Assembly (NCBI GenBank): GCA_947628025.1
Contig: CANQYH010000061.1
Location: 1 to 13,189 of the forward strand
From: an uncultured Lachnospiraceae bacterium
GTDB lineage: Bacteria > Bacillota > Clostridia > Lachnospirales > Lachnospiraceae
DNA length: 13,189 nucleotides
Reading direction: 5' to 3'
Below the pieces are notes generated by a model, which did not search any database, was not told the DNA's origin, and worked only from the letters and a program-made list of their open reading frames with translations. Below, one piece after another: positions 1 through 8,011 of the stretch. How positions within the stretch are numbered: the first letter of the stretch is position 1; each line of letters starts with the position of its first letter. Both the position numbers and the translations under genes were made by a program.

Positions 1-671
1 GGTGGGGCTCCAATGGCACAGGGCCGCCAGGTCGCCGATCGAAAACGCCTGCATATAATTGTTCTCAATGTAGTCCGGGGCCGGCATGATCCCCGTCGGA
101 CCCGGGGGGTGGATGCTTTTTGGTCGAACGATTCCGGCCTTGCGGCGCTCTCGACCCGGTAGATCTCGATGTAGAGGGCGAACAAAAGCCCTCTGGCCGC
201 CAGCTGGCAGCCGGGACGGTCTTTCACGATCTCGTCGATGGCCATGCAGGCCAGGTGGTGGATCTCCGGAAACGTTTCTTTATTAAACATATATTGGAAA
301 TTCTGAAAATCATAGCTCAGCAGATCATAATTTTCCCATGTATCCGGCAGCAGGTCCTTAAAAAGCTCTCTGGGTTCGATGAACAGGTAGGACCAGAGGC
401 TGGCGGTGCCTTCCGCAGAATAGGTGGTGTGGGGGACGTTGCGGGGAACGACGGTCACATCTCCGGCCCGGAAAGGCGTTTTCTGGCCGTAAAGGGTCAT
501 AAAACCGCTGTCCGTATGGCAGATGCCGATCTCCAGACAGTTGTGGAAATGGAGCCGGGGACTGATGACGTCCGAGATCCGCCAGTGGTCCCCCGAAAGC
601 GCCAGCACCGGGAACGCGGTCGGCAGATAATAATTTCGATATTCGGTTATGACCGGCTTCTGTTTGGACAT
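1..671 (-). CDS. AraC-family transcriptional regulator with N-terminal cupin domain, partial, apparent frameshift
   Basis: This is a sugar-responsive DNA-binding regulator, read leftward. The start is the ATG at 671-669, with an AGGAG site (complement of 681-685) nine bases upstream. Residues about 38-85 form a cupin-type sensor core: HFHNCLE at 41-47 and a GDVTVV...NVPH stretch at 70-81, as in arabinose-binding AraC domains. Around residue 188 the frame breaks at a run of six G on the + strand (104-109). Adding one base restores a reading that contains DYIENNYMQAFSIGDLAALC, the typical beginning of the AraC helix-turn-helix domain. Without it, the frame stays open to the window edge but reads as an arginine-rich sequence unlike the family. 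The gene is therefore either a pseudogene or carries a sequencing or assembly error. The rest of the DNA-binding domain lies outside the window. It is divergent from the transport operon, which suggests it controls that operon (inference). Confidence 0.8.
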   Translation of the reverse strand, partial: MSKQKPVITEYRNYYLPTAFPVLALSGDHWRISDVISPRLHFHNCLEIGICHTDSGFMTLYGQKTPFRAGDVTVVPRNVPHTTYSAEGTASLWSYLFIEPRELFKDLLPDTWENYDLLSYDFQNFQYMFNKETFPEIHHLACMAIDEIVKDRPGCQLAARGLLFALYIEIYRVESAARPESFDQKASTPRVRRGSCRPRTTLRTIICRRFRSATWRPCAIGAP

Positions 672-757
672 AAAAATCTTCTCCTTTTTCTGCGCAGATA
701 CGTTTTTGTAAAAGTGTCTGCTTTTTCGTGCATATCGATACGGGAATTCATGACTTC

Positions 758-830
758 TTACCAAAACTCCTCTTATATTTTATAGCAAGACTGGCAAATA
801 AAAGCAATGGGTTTCCTGAGTTTTTGGTAA
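758..830. repeat. Long-spaced inverted repeat in the divergent promoter region, possible operator pair
   Basis: TTACCAAAACTC at 758-769 is matched in inverted orientation by GAGTTTTTGGTAA at 818-830, which differs only by one extra T. The arms are 48 bases apart and bracket the predicted regulator promoter at 779-807. This spacing suits two operator sites on the same DNA face or a looped complex, more than a hairpin. Binding by the adjacent AraC-type protein is an inference. Confidence 0.45.
779..807 (-). promoter_or_regulatory. Probable sigma-A promoter of the AraC-type regulator
   Basis: On the minus strand, TTGCTT (complement of 802-807) and TATAAA (complement of 779-784) are separated by exactly 17 bases, close to the TTGACA/TATAAT consensus. 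Transcription would start near 772 and give a leader of about 100 bases before the start codon at 671. Spacing and hexamers fit well, but no experiment supports it here. Confidence 0.55.
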
Positions 831-834
831 AAAT

Positions 835-849
835 TAACTTTTAAAGTTA
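835..849. repeat. Perfect 7-bp palindrome with one central base, possible operator
   Basis: TAACTTT, one T, then AAAGTTA form an exact inverted repeat in an AT-rich stretch between the divergent genes. It lies just beyond the right arm of the longer inverted repeat and upstream of the candidate operon promoter. A dimeric regulator could bind it. No T-run follows it in either direction, so it is not a typical terminator. Confidence 0.35.
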
Positions 850-888
850 GAAAATGGTCGTTTCTGCACAGTTTCTATGAGTAACTGC

Positions 889-918
889 TTAGAAATCGGC
901 GGGGGATTGTACGATAAT
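889..918 (+). promoter_or_regulatory. Weak candidate promoter for the transport operon
   Basis: GATAAT at 913-918 matches five of six bases of the -10 consensus. The best -35 at a suitable distance is TTAGAA at 889-894 (18-base spacer), a poor match, as is common at activator-dependent promoters. Transcription would start near 925, about 73 bases before the first gene. No better pair was found in 785-980, so the call is tentative. Confidence 0.25.
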
Positions 919-937
919 GAATATATCCGAGAGAAGG

Positions 938-973
938 TTCCGCCGGCGTTTTTCTGCGCGGGCGGAGGCGGAA
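938..973 (+). other. GC-rich hairpin in the 5' leader of the transport operon
   Basis: CCGCCGGCG at 940-948 pairs with CGCGGGCGG at 957-965, with a single G-G mismatch and an eight-base loop. A competing stem pairs TTCCGCC (938-944) with GGCGGAA (967-973). Both end just before the AAGGAGG ribosome binding site at 981-987. It could stabilise the mRNA or modulate initiation. No T-run follows, so it is not a classical terminator. The rest of the 672-997 gap shows no gene. Confidence 0.4.
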
Positions 974-997
974 AAAATGTAAGGAGGGAGAGCAAAC

Positions 998-3958
998 ATG
1001 AGAGGTAGTGGTACAATACCTTCCCGTCAGAACCACAGGATACGATGGAAAAAGTGCGCGGCGCTTTTTCTGGCGGCGTCTTTGGTGTGTCAGGGCGGTC
1101 CGGCTGCTTTCGCGACGGAGACCGGCAGTACGTCGGGGCTGAAGCTGAGCGAAAAGTATACCGGATTTGAAGGCATTGACGTGGAGTGGGATTACGGAAG
1201 CGGCCAGAGCGCGTCGTACTATGAGTATGAGCCGGCGCACGCATCCACCGCGGACGCGGCGGGTACCATCGAGATCCCGCTGGAGACCCTTTCAGGAGAG
1301 GGCGGTCCCGCACCTGTCGTGAGTTACGAGGGCAGGGACGCGGTATTTTCCGACAAGGCCTCCAAGTATCTGGAATTCGAGGTGGATATTCCGCAGACGG
1401 CCAATTACCAGATCGAGATGGACTATTATCTGTCGTCTTCCGATTCGGATCCCGGAAAGAGAGCGCTGTATATCGACGGGGAGTATCCGTTTACGGAGAG
1501 CGGCGATTTGTCGTTCGACCGTTTCTTTGAGGACGACGGCGAGCCGAAGATCAACAGCTTAGGCGACGAGACGAGGCCGTCCCAGATAGCGATTCCCGGC
1601 TGGCGCACAGCCAGGATGCACGACACGACGGGCATGTATACGCAGCCCTTTGTGTTCGAGATGTCGGCAGGCAGTCATACGGTCCGTCTGACCTATATGA
1701 AGATGGATATGTACATAAGCGCGATCCGTCTGGTGCCCCCGACCCGCGTAAGGACGTATGCGGAGGTCAAGGGAGAGTACGATGCGAACGGTTATCAGCC
1801 CGCCAGCTGCGAGACCGTGACCTTTGAGGCGGAGCTGAACGCGGTGGAGAAAAACGACCCCACGCTGCGCCGTGAGAACGACGGCGACCCGCTGGTCAGC
1901 CCGGCTTCGGAGACGACGAGGAAGTTGAACGTCATGGGCGCGTACCGGTGGCGTTCCGGCAACCAGAGCATCACCTGGCAGTTCGACGTGCCGCAGGACG
2001 GACTCTATAAGATCGGCATGTATGTGAAGCAGTCCTGGAACGACGGTCTGCCCTCCTACCGTTCCATCGCCATCGATGGACAGGTTCCTTTCCAGGAGCT
2101 TTTAGAGTATAAGTTCAGCTATAACACCAAATGGTCGTTTGAGACCCTTTCCGACGAGGCGGGGACGCCCTACGAGATCTATCTGACCGCGGGGACCCAT
2201 ACCATGACCATGACCGTGGTGATGGGCGAGATCGGCGAGGTCTTAAACTCCATTGAAAAAGATATCACCCTTTTGTCCGATATGCTGTTAAAGATCACGC
2301 TTTTGGCCGGCAGCGACCCGGACCCCAACTATGACTACCGTTTCTTCAGCGCGATCCCGGATCTGGAGAGCAATATGCGCATCCTGGCCGCGAGCATGAG
2401 CGAGAAGTACGATATGGTAGCCAATTTCGCAGACAAGACCCCGGCCATGGCCAACAACTTCCTGACGATCCAGTCGCAGCTGGAGGAGATGCTGGACGAC
2501 CCGTTCATCATCGCCAAGCGCGTGGGGGACCTGACCAGCGCCCAGGAGAGCCTGAGCAACTGGTTCCTGTCTTTGCAGGAAGAACCGCTGGTCATCGACT
2601 ATTTCAAGGTGGGCGCTCCCTCCGAGAAGTGGGAGAGCAAATCTTCGAACTTCTTCCAGAGGTTCGGGGCGACCTTTGCGCAGTTCTTCAATTCATTCTT
2701 TAAGGATTACGACAACGTCGGCAGCGTCCTCGGAGACGACGTGGAAGTACATACGACGATCGACGTCTGGATCGCCAGAGGTACCGAGTGGGCCGAGGTC
2801 ATCAAGGAGATGGCCGACGAGACCTTTACCCCGGAGACCGGTATCGCGATCAACGTGAACGTCCTTCCGGCTTCCCAGTTAAACGCCGGCAACGTCAACG
2901 CCCTGATGCTTTCGATCACCTCGGGCAAGGCCCCGGACGTGGCGCTGGGCGTGGACATCACCTCCCCGGTCGAGTTCGCGATCCGCGACCAGGTGTACGA
3001 CCTGTCCCAGTTCGACGGCTTCGACGAGGTCAAGAGCCGTTTCGTCGAAGCGACGCTGACGCCCTACGAGTACATGGGCGGGACGTTCGCGATCCCGGAG
3101 ACCATGAACTTCAACGTCATGTTCTACCGCCGCGACCTGATGAGCGAGATGGGCATCGACCTGCCGGAGACCAGGGAGCAGCTTTATGACTATGTGCTGC
3201 CGGTGCTGTACCAGAACGGTCTGGATTTCTATTTCGGGAGAGAGTTCACCCAGTTCCTGTACCAGAACGGCGGTTCCTACTACACCGACGACGGTCTGCA
3301 GTCCGCGCTGGATACGCCGGAGGCCTACCGGGCGTTTAAGGAGTACACCGAGCTGTTCACCAACTACGGCGTGCCTGAGACGGCAAACTTCTATCAGTAT
3401 ATGCGTTCCGGCATCATGCCGCTGGGCATCGGCGACTACAACACCTACATGCAGCTGTCTGTGGCGGCTCCTGAGATCGCCGGCAAATGGGGCATCGCTC
3501 CGATTCCCGGCGTGAGAAAGGAAGACGGAACCATCGACCGCACGGCCGGAGCCATCACCGATAAGGGCGACATCATCATGAAGCAGAGCGAGCACCCCGC
3601 GGAGAGCTGGCAGTTCCTGAAATGGTGGTCCAGCACCGAGGTCCAGACCCGCTTCGCGAAAGAAGTGGAAGCCCTGATGGGCGCCGAGGCCCGCTGGAAC
3701 TCCGCGAACAAGGAGGCGTTCCTGAGCCTTTCGTGGAACGAGGACGAGCTGGAGGTGTTCCAGGAGATGTGGAAATGGGCCCGTGAGACGCCGACCGTCC
3801 TGGGCGGATATTTCACATCCAGACATATGACCAACGCGTGGACCACGGTCGTCATCAGCGGCGGCGATGTGAGAGAAGCGTTGGAGCAGGCAGTAAAAGA
3901 TATTAACCGTGAGCTGCGAACCAAACAGGAAGAATATGGGATAATAAGAGATGAATAG
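998..3958 (+). CDS. Large extracellular solute-binding protein of a CUT1 sugar ABC importer, with N-terminal beta-sandwich modules
   Basis: This 986-residue protein would capture a saccharide outside the cell for the two permeases that follow. The ATG has AAGGAGG ten bases upstream. Residues 1-39 look like a signal peptide (basic start, hydrophobic core, AFA before the cut). The only nearby Cys, at 31, lacks a proper lipobox (SLVC). Two beta-rich segments, about 88-247 and 262-405, resemble CBM6/CBM35-like carbohydrate-binding modules (EFEVDIPQTANYQIEM and WQFDVPQDGLYKIGM phrases). A helical, polar stretch follows at about 441-575. The binding-protein fold starts near 581 and has the usual features of family 1 proteins, such as GKAPDVALG, the NVMFYRRDL segment, and the WQFLKWW and RWNSANKEA segments near the C-terminus. 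Typical binding proteins have 400-550 residues, so this one is about twice the normal size. Family assignment is firm; the N-terminal module names and the ligand are inferred. Confidence 0.9.
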   Translation: MRGSGTIPSRQNHRIRWKKCAALFLAASLVCQGGPAAFATETGSTSGLKLSEKYTGFEGIDVEWDYGSGQSASYYEYEPAHASTADAAGTIEIPLETLSGEGGPAPVVSYEGRDAVFSDKASKYLEFEVDIPQTANYQIEMDYYLSSSDSDPGKRALYIDGEYPFTESGDLSFDRFFEDDGEPKINSLGDETRPSQIAIPGWRTARMHDTTGMYTQPFVFEMSAGSHTVRLTYMKMDMYISAIRLVPPTRVRTYAEVKGEYDANGYQPASCETVTFEAELNAVEKNDPTLRRENDGDPLVSPASETTRKLNVMGAYRWRSGNQSITWQFDVPQDGLYKIGMYVKQSWNDGLPSYRSIAIDGQVPFQELLEYKFSYNTKWSFETLSDEAGTPYEIYLTAGTHTMTMTVVMGEIGEVLNSIEKDITLLSDMLLKITLLAGSDPDPNYDYRFFSAIPDLESNMRILAASMSEKYDMVANFADKTPAMANNFLTIQSQLEEMLDDPFIIAKRVGDLTSAQESLSNWFLSLQEEPLVIDYFKVGAPSEKWESKSSNFFQRFGATFAQFFNSFFKDYDNVGSVLGDDVEVHTTIDVWIARGTEWAEVIKEMADETFTPETGIAINVNVLPASQLNAGNVNALMLSITSGKAPDVALGVDITSPVEFAIRDQVYDLSQFDGFDEVKSRFVEATLTPYEYMGGTFAIPETMNFNVMFYRRDLMSEMGIDLPETREQLYDYVLPVLYQNGLDFYFGREFTQFLYQNGGSYYTDDGLQSALDTPEAYRAFKEYTELFTNYGVPETANFYQYMRSGIMPLGIGDYNTYMQLSVAAPEIAGKWGIAPIPGVRKEDGTIDRTAGAITDKGDIIMKQSEHPAESWQFLKWWSSTEVQTRFAKEVEALMGAEARWNSANKEAFLSLSWNEDELEVFQEMWKWARETPTVLGGYFTSRHMTNAWTTVVISGGDVREALEQAVKDINRELRTKQEEYGIIRDE

Positions 3959-4868
3959 TAGAACGATGACGAGAACAGAACGTTTAAAACGCTTCTGGCA
4001 TAAAAACTGGATGGGCTATCTTTTCCTGGCCCCCTTCGTGATCTTATTCACGATCTTCGTTGTGACTCCCGTGTTGTGGGCCGTGGGTCTGAGCTTTACG
4101 GACTACAACATGATGCAGACGCCGCATTTCGTGGGTCTCAACAATTACAGACTGCTCTTTCTGGACGATGAGGTTTTCCTGACCGCTCTGGCCAATACGT
4201 TGACCTTTGCGGTGATCACAGGTCCCGCCGGTTATCTTTTGTCTTTCTTCGCGGCCTGGGTCATCAACCAGCTGAAGTTTAAGAGAGCGTTCGCGCTGGC
4301 ATTCTACGCGCCCTCCATCACCAGCGGCGTGGCCATGTCGGCGGTGTGGCTGGTCATTTTCTCCAGCGACCGTTACGGATACCTGAACGATTTCCTGCTG
4401 AATATCGGCCTGATCGATTCACCTATCCTGTGGAACACAGACCCGAAATACATTATGACCGTCGTCATGGTCATCTCTCTGTGGATGAGTATGGGTACCG
4501 GATTCCTGGTCTTCCTTGCAGGTCTCCAGAACGTCCCGCGCTCCTACTATGAGGCGGCGGCCATCGACGGCGTCAAGAACAAATTCCAGGAGCTGATCTA
4601 TGTGACGCTCCCGATGATGAAGCCGCAGCTTCTGTTCGGCGCGATCAACGCGATCACCGGCGCGTTCGGCGTATTCGATATCGCCGTGTCCGTGGCCGGT
4701 ATGCCCAGCCCCAATTACGCCGGGCATACGATCGTGGCCCATTTGTACGATTACGCGTTCATTCGCTTCCAGATGGGCTATGCGTCAGCCATCGCCGTGG
4801 TACTGTTTGTTCTGACGTTTACGCTGGGCCGGATCGTCTTCCGCCTGCTGTCCTCCAAGGATGAGTAG
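3951..4868 (+). CDS. Sugar ABC transporter permease, MalF/UgpA-like (first pair)
   Basis: A 305-residue inner-membrane permease that forms half of the channel for the first importer. The sequence is strongly hydrophobic with about six membrane spans, beginning with LFLAPFVILFTIFVVTPVLW. The cytoplasmic EAA loop that docks onto the ATPase is EAAAIDG at residues 201-207, followed by LP at 220-221. The opening FLAP...P and the HFVGLNNY segment are characteristic of the MalF-like subfamily. Its start overlaps the end of the binding-protein gene by eight bases, which implies translational coupling. No good Shine-Dalgarno site stands at the right distance from this ATG, and the next ATG, at 3966, has none better. 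The operon context makes it the partner of the next gene. Family is clear; substrate is unknown. Confidence 0.93.
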   Translation: MNSRTMTRTERLKRFWHKNWMGYLFLAPFVILFTIFVVTPVLWAVGLSFTDYNMMQTPHFVGLNNYRLLFLDDEVFLTALANTLTFAVITGPAGYLLSFFAAWVINQLKFKRAFALAFYAPSITSGVAMSAVWLVIFSSDRYGYLNDFLLNIGLIDSPILWNTDPKYIMTVVMVISLWMSMGTGFLVFLAGLQNVPRSYYEAAAIDGVKNKFQELIYVTLPMMKPQLLFGAINAITGAFGVFDIAVSVAGMPSPNYAGHTIVAHLYDYAFIRFQMGYASAIAVVLFVLTFTLGRIVFRLLSSKDE

Positions 4869-4910
4869 GGGCGGACGAGAAAGCGGCAGAGTAGAAAGAG
4901 AGGGTCCAAT

Positions 4911-5792
4911 ATGATTAAGATTAAATGGTTCAGAGGCCAATGGCTGCATATCACGTTCGCGAAGATCGCGTTGTATACAGTCATGCTGTGCCTGGTGGCG
5001 TTTACGGCGCTCCCCCTGATCTATCTGGTCTCCACGGCCTTTAAGCCCATGGACGAGCTGTTCGTATATCCGCCCGCGTTTTTTGTAAAGCATCCGACTA
5101 CCGTCAATTTCAGCGACCTGGTGGTCTCGCTGGGAAGTTCCACCGTGCCGTTTCTGCGGTACGCGTTCAACAGCATAGTCGTAACCCTTACGATCGTGTT
5201 CCTGACCGTGGTAGTATCCGCCCTCGGCGCGTACTCCCTGGTGAAATTCAAACCTCCGGGCGGGGTGTTCCTGTTTAACCTGATCCTGATGGCGTTAATG
5301 TTCTCGCCCCATGTGACCAGGATCCCCAGCTACCTGGTGGTCAATTCCCTGGGACTGATCAATACCTACGGCGCACTGATCCTGCCCAATATCGCCGTCG
5401 CTTACAACATCTTCCTGATGAAGCAGTTCGTGGAGCAGTATCCCGACGAGCTGCTGGAGGCGGCCAGGATCGACGGCGCGGGCGAGTTCAGGATCTTCAT
5501 GCAGATGGTCATGCCGGCGCTGAAGCCCGCCTGGGCGACTCTGGTGGTTATGTCCTTTGTCAGCAACTGGAACGATTACTTCTCACCCCTGATCTACGTG
5601 ACGAGCCAGGCTATGAAGACGCTTCCTCTGGCGCTTCAGACCATTTCCGGCGGCGCCGCGGCCGTATCGGTAGGACGTGCGGGAGCTACCGCGGCGGCTA
5701 CGTTCTGTATGACGGTTCCCACGGTGGTTATTTTCACCGCCATGCAGGGTCAGGTTATGGAGACTATGGTTTACTCCGGCATCAAGGAGTAA
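4911..5792 (+). CDS. Carbohydrate ABC transporter permease, MalG-like (first pair)
   Basis: A 293-residue permease that completes the first channel with the upstream MalF-like protein. It has about six hydrophobic spans, the short MalG-type N-terminus running into LPLIYLVSTAFKPMDELF, and a canonical EAA loop, EAARIDGAG, from residue 183, followed by MPALKP. SNWNDYFSPLIY after the loop is a signature of this subfamily. The start is an ATG with GAGAGGG at 4898-4904, six bases upstream. A 42-base gap separates it from the previous gene and 17 bases from the next, consistent with one transcript. Hydrolysis of ATP must come from a separate subunit, as no nucleotide-binding motif is present. Confidence 0.93.
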   Translation: MIKIKWFRGQWLHITFAKIALYTVMLCLVAFTALPLIYLVSTAFKPMDELFVYPPAFFVKHPTTVNFSDLVVSLGSSTVPFLRYAFNSIVVTLTIVFLTVVVSALGAYSLVKFKPPGGVFLFNLILMALMFSPHVTRIPSYLVVNSLGLINTYGALILPNIAVAYNIFLMKQFVEQYPDELLEAARIDGAGEFRIFMQMVMPALKPAWATLVVMSFVSNWNDYFSPLIYVTSQAMKTLPLALQTISGGAAAVSVGRAGATAAATFCMTVPTVVIFTAMQGQVMETMVYSGIKE

Positions 5793-5809
5793 CGGGATGG
5801 AGGGAAAAA

Positions 5810-7978
5810 GTGAAATCGCTTAAGAGAATTGGCGCAGGCCTTCTCGCGGGTCTCGTGTTGGTGATGCCGGTTTCCATGAACGCTTACGCGACCAGTACCG
5901 GCACGCAGAACTACGTCACCGGCGACGACAGTTACCGTATGCCGATTCCTCAGTGCTACAATGTTGTGGATACGATCAACAACATCGGCAGCTATGAGGA
6001 TGAGGACAGATATTTCAAGAACCCGCAGGATATTTTCGTGGACAGCTACGACAATATTTACATCGTGGACACCGGCAACGACCGCGTGATCAAGATGAAC
6101 AGCAGCATGGAGACGCTGGCGATCTTTTACGGCGACGAGGAATCCGGCAAGTTCAACGACCCGGAGGGCATTTTCGTAGAGGACGACGGCGACATGTATC
6201 TGGCTGACACCGGAAACAAGCGTATCCTGCATTTGAGCCCGGAGGGCAAATTCGTCGAGCAGTTCAATAACCCGGATTCCGAACTGACCAGCGGCGCGGC
6301 GTTCAATCCCAGCAAGCTGGTGGTCAGCCCCACAGGCTACATGTACGTGATCCGCGGCGAGAACATCATGGCTATCGACGGCAGCGGCGGCTTCAGCGGA
6401 CTCTACGGCCAGACCGATATCGGATACGATCTGACGGAGATGATCCTGCGTATGGTCGCCAGCGAGGAGCAGAAGCGTTCCATCGCGAAGCGTACCGCTT
6501 CCTCGTATATCAATCTGACGATGGGCAAGGACGGCATGATCTACGCCACCAGCATGGAGCGGGAAGAGGGCGAGATCAAGAAGCTGAATTCCATCGGCAC
6601 CAACGTTTACCGCAAATACAAGACCGTAGGCAACAGCATCAGCAACCCGATCACGGACTTCATCGAGAACAAGCTGTTAAAATCCGTGGTTGCCAGCAAC
6701 TCCTTTAAGTTCGGCGAATACTTCGACGACGATGGTATGTATATGGAGCCGATCTTCCGCGACATCGCGGTGGACGACGACGGCATCGTGACGGTCATCG
6801 AGGAGCAGAACGGCAAGGTCTACCAGTACGACCAGGAAGGCAACATGCTGGTGGCGTTCGGCGGACTGGGCGAGAGCGCCGGCACATTCACGAGGCCGGC
6901 GGCCATCGATGTGGACAGCAAGGGCAACCTTTATATCCTGGACCGCATCAACGCCAACGTGCAGATCTTTGAGCCGACCGAGTTCATCCTGCTGGTGCAT
7001 CAGGCCACGACCCGCTACGGCGAGGGCGATTACGCCAACTCATTCGTGCTGTGGCAGCAGGTCCTGGACATCGACGAGAACTACGACCTGGCCCATGTCG
7101 GCATCGCCAAGACCTATTATAAGCAGGGCGAGTTCAAGCTGTCGATGGACGAGAGCAAGCTGGTCGGCAACCGCGACGTTTACACCCAGGCGTTCGACGA
7201 GTATTCCTACGTGGTGCTGCGGCGGCATTTCGTGCTGATCCTGTTTTTGGCCCTGGCGATCATCGTCGGTCTCTACCTGCTGGTGACCTGGCTGATCCGG
7301 ACTTCCAAGAAAGCTTACTGGAATTTCCTCAGCAATAAGACGAAGAAGATGGGGATCATACAGGGACTCAAGTACGCGTTCCACACGATCCTCCACCCGA
7401 TCGACGCGATGGAGGGCATCCGCTACAACAAGGCCAATATCAATATGGCGGTGCCGTTCCTCCTGTTTCTCATCGCCTATGTGGTCCGGATCGCCTACAT
7501 ATACATCGTGCACTTCCCGTTGGCCTCCATTGAGGTCGCGGACGCCAATCTGGTGTTCGAGGCGGTGAAGCTGCTGATCGTACCGATCTCCTGGATACCG
7601 GCGTCGTTTGCGGCGACCAGTATCTCGGACGGCGAGACCAAGTTCCCGGAGATCACGTTTACCTCGGCGCTGTCGCTGGCCCCGTACATCGTGATCAACC
7701 TGCCGCTGATGTTTTTGTCCAATATCTGGTCGAAGTCGCAGCAGTCCTGGTACGGCGTCTTCTCCGTGCTGGCGTATATCGGGATGTTTCTGATCCTGTT
7801 CATCGCCATGATGGTGCTGAACAATTATACGCTGAAAAAGACGATCGGCATGATGATCGTATCCGCAGGCATGATGCTGGTGATCTGGCTGGTTCTGGGC
7901 CTGGTCTACGTGCTGACCGGCCGCATGATCCAGTTTGTGTTCACGATCCTGAACGAGTTCAAGCTGAACTTCCTATAG
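5810..7978 (+). CDS. Secreted/membrane protein with NHL repeats, TPR-like segment and C-terminal Yip1-like domain
   Basis: The start is a GTG, chosen because GGAGGG (5799-5804) lies five bases upstream, the gene follows the previous stop by 17 bases, and a signal peptide ending AYA at residue 27 follows directly. A nearby ATG at 5797 is out of frame. NHL-type beta-propeller repeats are visible at residues about 68-96, 115-142 and 360-389 (PQDIFVDSYDNIYIVDTGND, PEGIFVEDDGDMYLADTGN, PAAIDVDSKGNLYILD). A TPR-like helical stretch follows at about 397-460 (YGEGDYANSFVLW, YKQGEFKLSM). The first membrane span is about 474-497, and a Yip1-like multi-span region with about five more spans covers about 510-722. 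The propeller and TPR would face outside, with the Yip1 part in the membrane. The biochemical role is unknown; a scaffold or sensor linked to sugar uptake is a guess from position. The length of 722 residues appears complete. Confidence 0.8.
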   Translation: MKSLKRIGAGLLAGLVLVMPVSMNAYATSTGTQNYVTGDDSYRMPIPQCYNVVDTINNIGSYEDEDRYFKNPQDIFVDSYDNIYIVDTGNDRVIKMNSSMETLAIFYGDEESGKFNDPEGIFVEDDGDMYLADTGNKRILHLSPEGKFVEQFNNPDSELTSGAAFNPSKLVVSPTGYMYVIRGENIMAIDGSGGFSGLYGQTDIGYDLTEMILRMVASEEQKRSIAKRTASSYINLTMGKDGMIYATSMEREEGEIKKLNSIGTNVYRKYKTVGNSISNPITDFIENKLLKSVVASNSFKFGEYFDDDGMYMEPIFRDIAVDDDGIVTVIEEQNGKVYQYDQEGNMLVAFGGLGESAGTFTRPAAIDVDSKGNLYILDRINANVQIFEPTEFILLVHQATTRYGEGDYANSFVLWQQVLDIDENYDLAHVGIAKTYYKQGEFKLSMDESKLVGNRDVYTQAFDEYSYVVLRRHFVLILFLALAIIVGLYLLVTWLIRTSKKAYWNFLSNKTKKMGIIQGLKYAFHTILHPIDAMEGIRYNKANINMAVPFLLFLIAYVVRIAYIYIVHFPLASIEVADANLVFEAVKLLIVPISWIPASFAATSISDGETKFPEITFTSALSLAPYIVINLPLMFLSNIWSKSQQSWYGVFSVLAYIGMFLILFIAMMVLNNYTLKKTIGMMIVSAGMMLVIWLVLGLVYVLTGRMIQFVFTILNEFKLNFL

Positions 7979-8011
7979 GGTCCGCCCGATTAAAAGGCAG
8001 AAAGGAGCGTT

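Noticed and set aside
120..785. A 221-codon plus-strand open frame at the left edge
   Set aside because: It is antisense to the AraC-type regulator, which has a ribosome binding site, cupin motifs and a promoter. The plus-strand product has no recognisable features.
901..925. A catabolite-repression (cre) site near the candidate operon promoter
   Set aside because: The TTGTACGATAAT stretch resembles part of a cre site but does not fit the WTGNAANCG core.
2879..3826. A 315-codon minus-strand open frame inside the first binding-protein gene
   Set aside because: It is antisense to the best-conserved part of the binding protein and has no recognisable motif.
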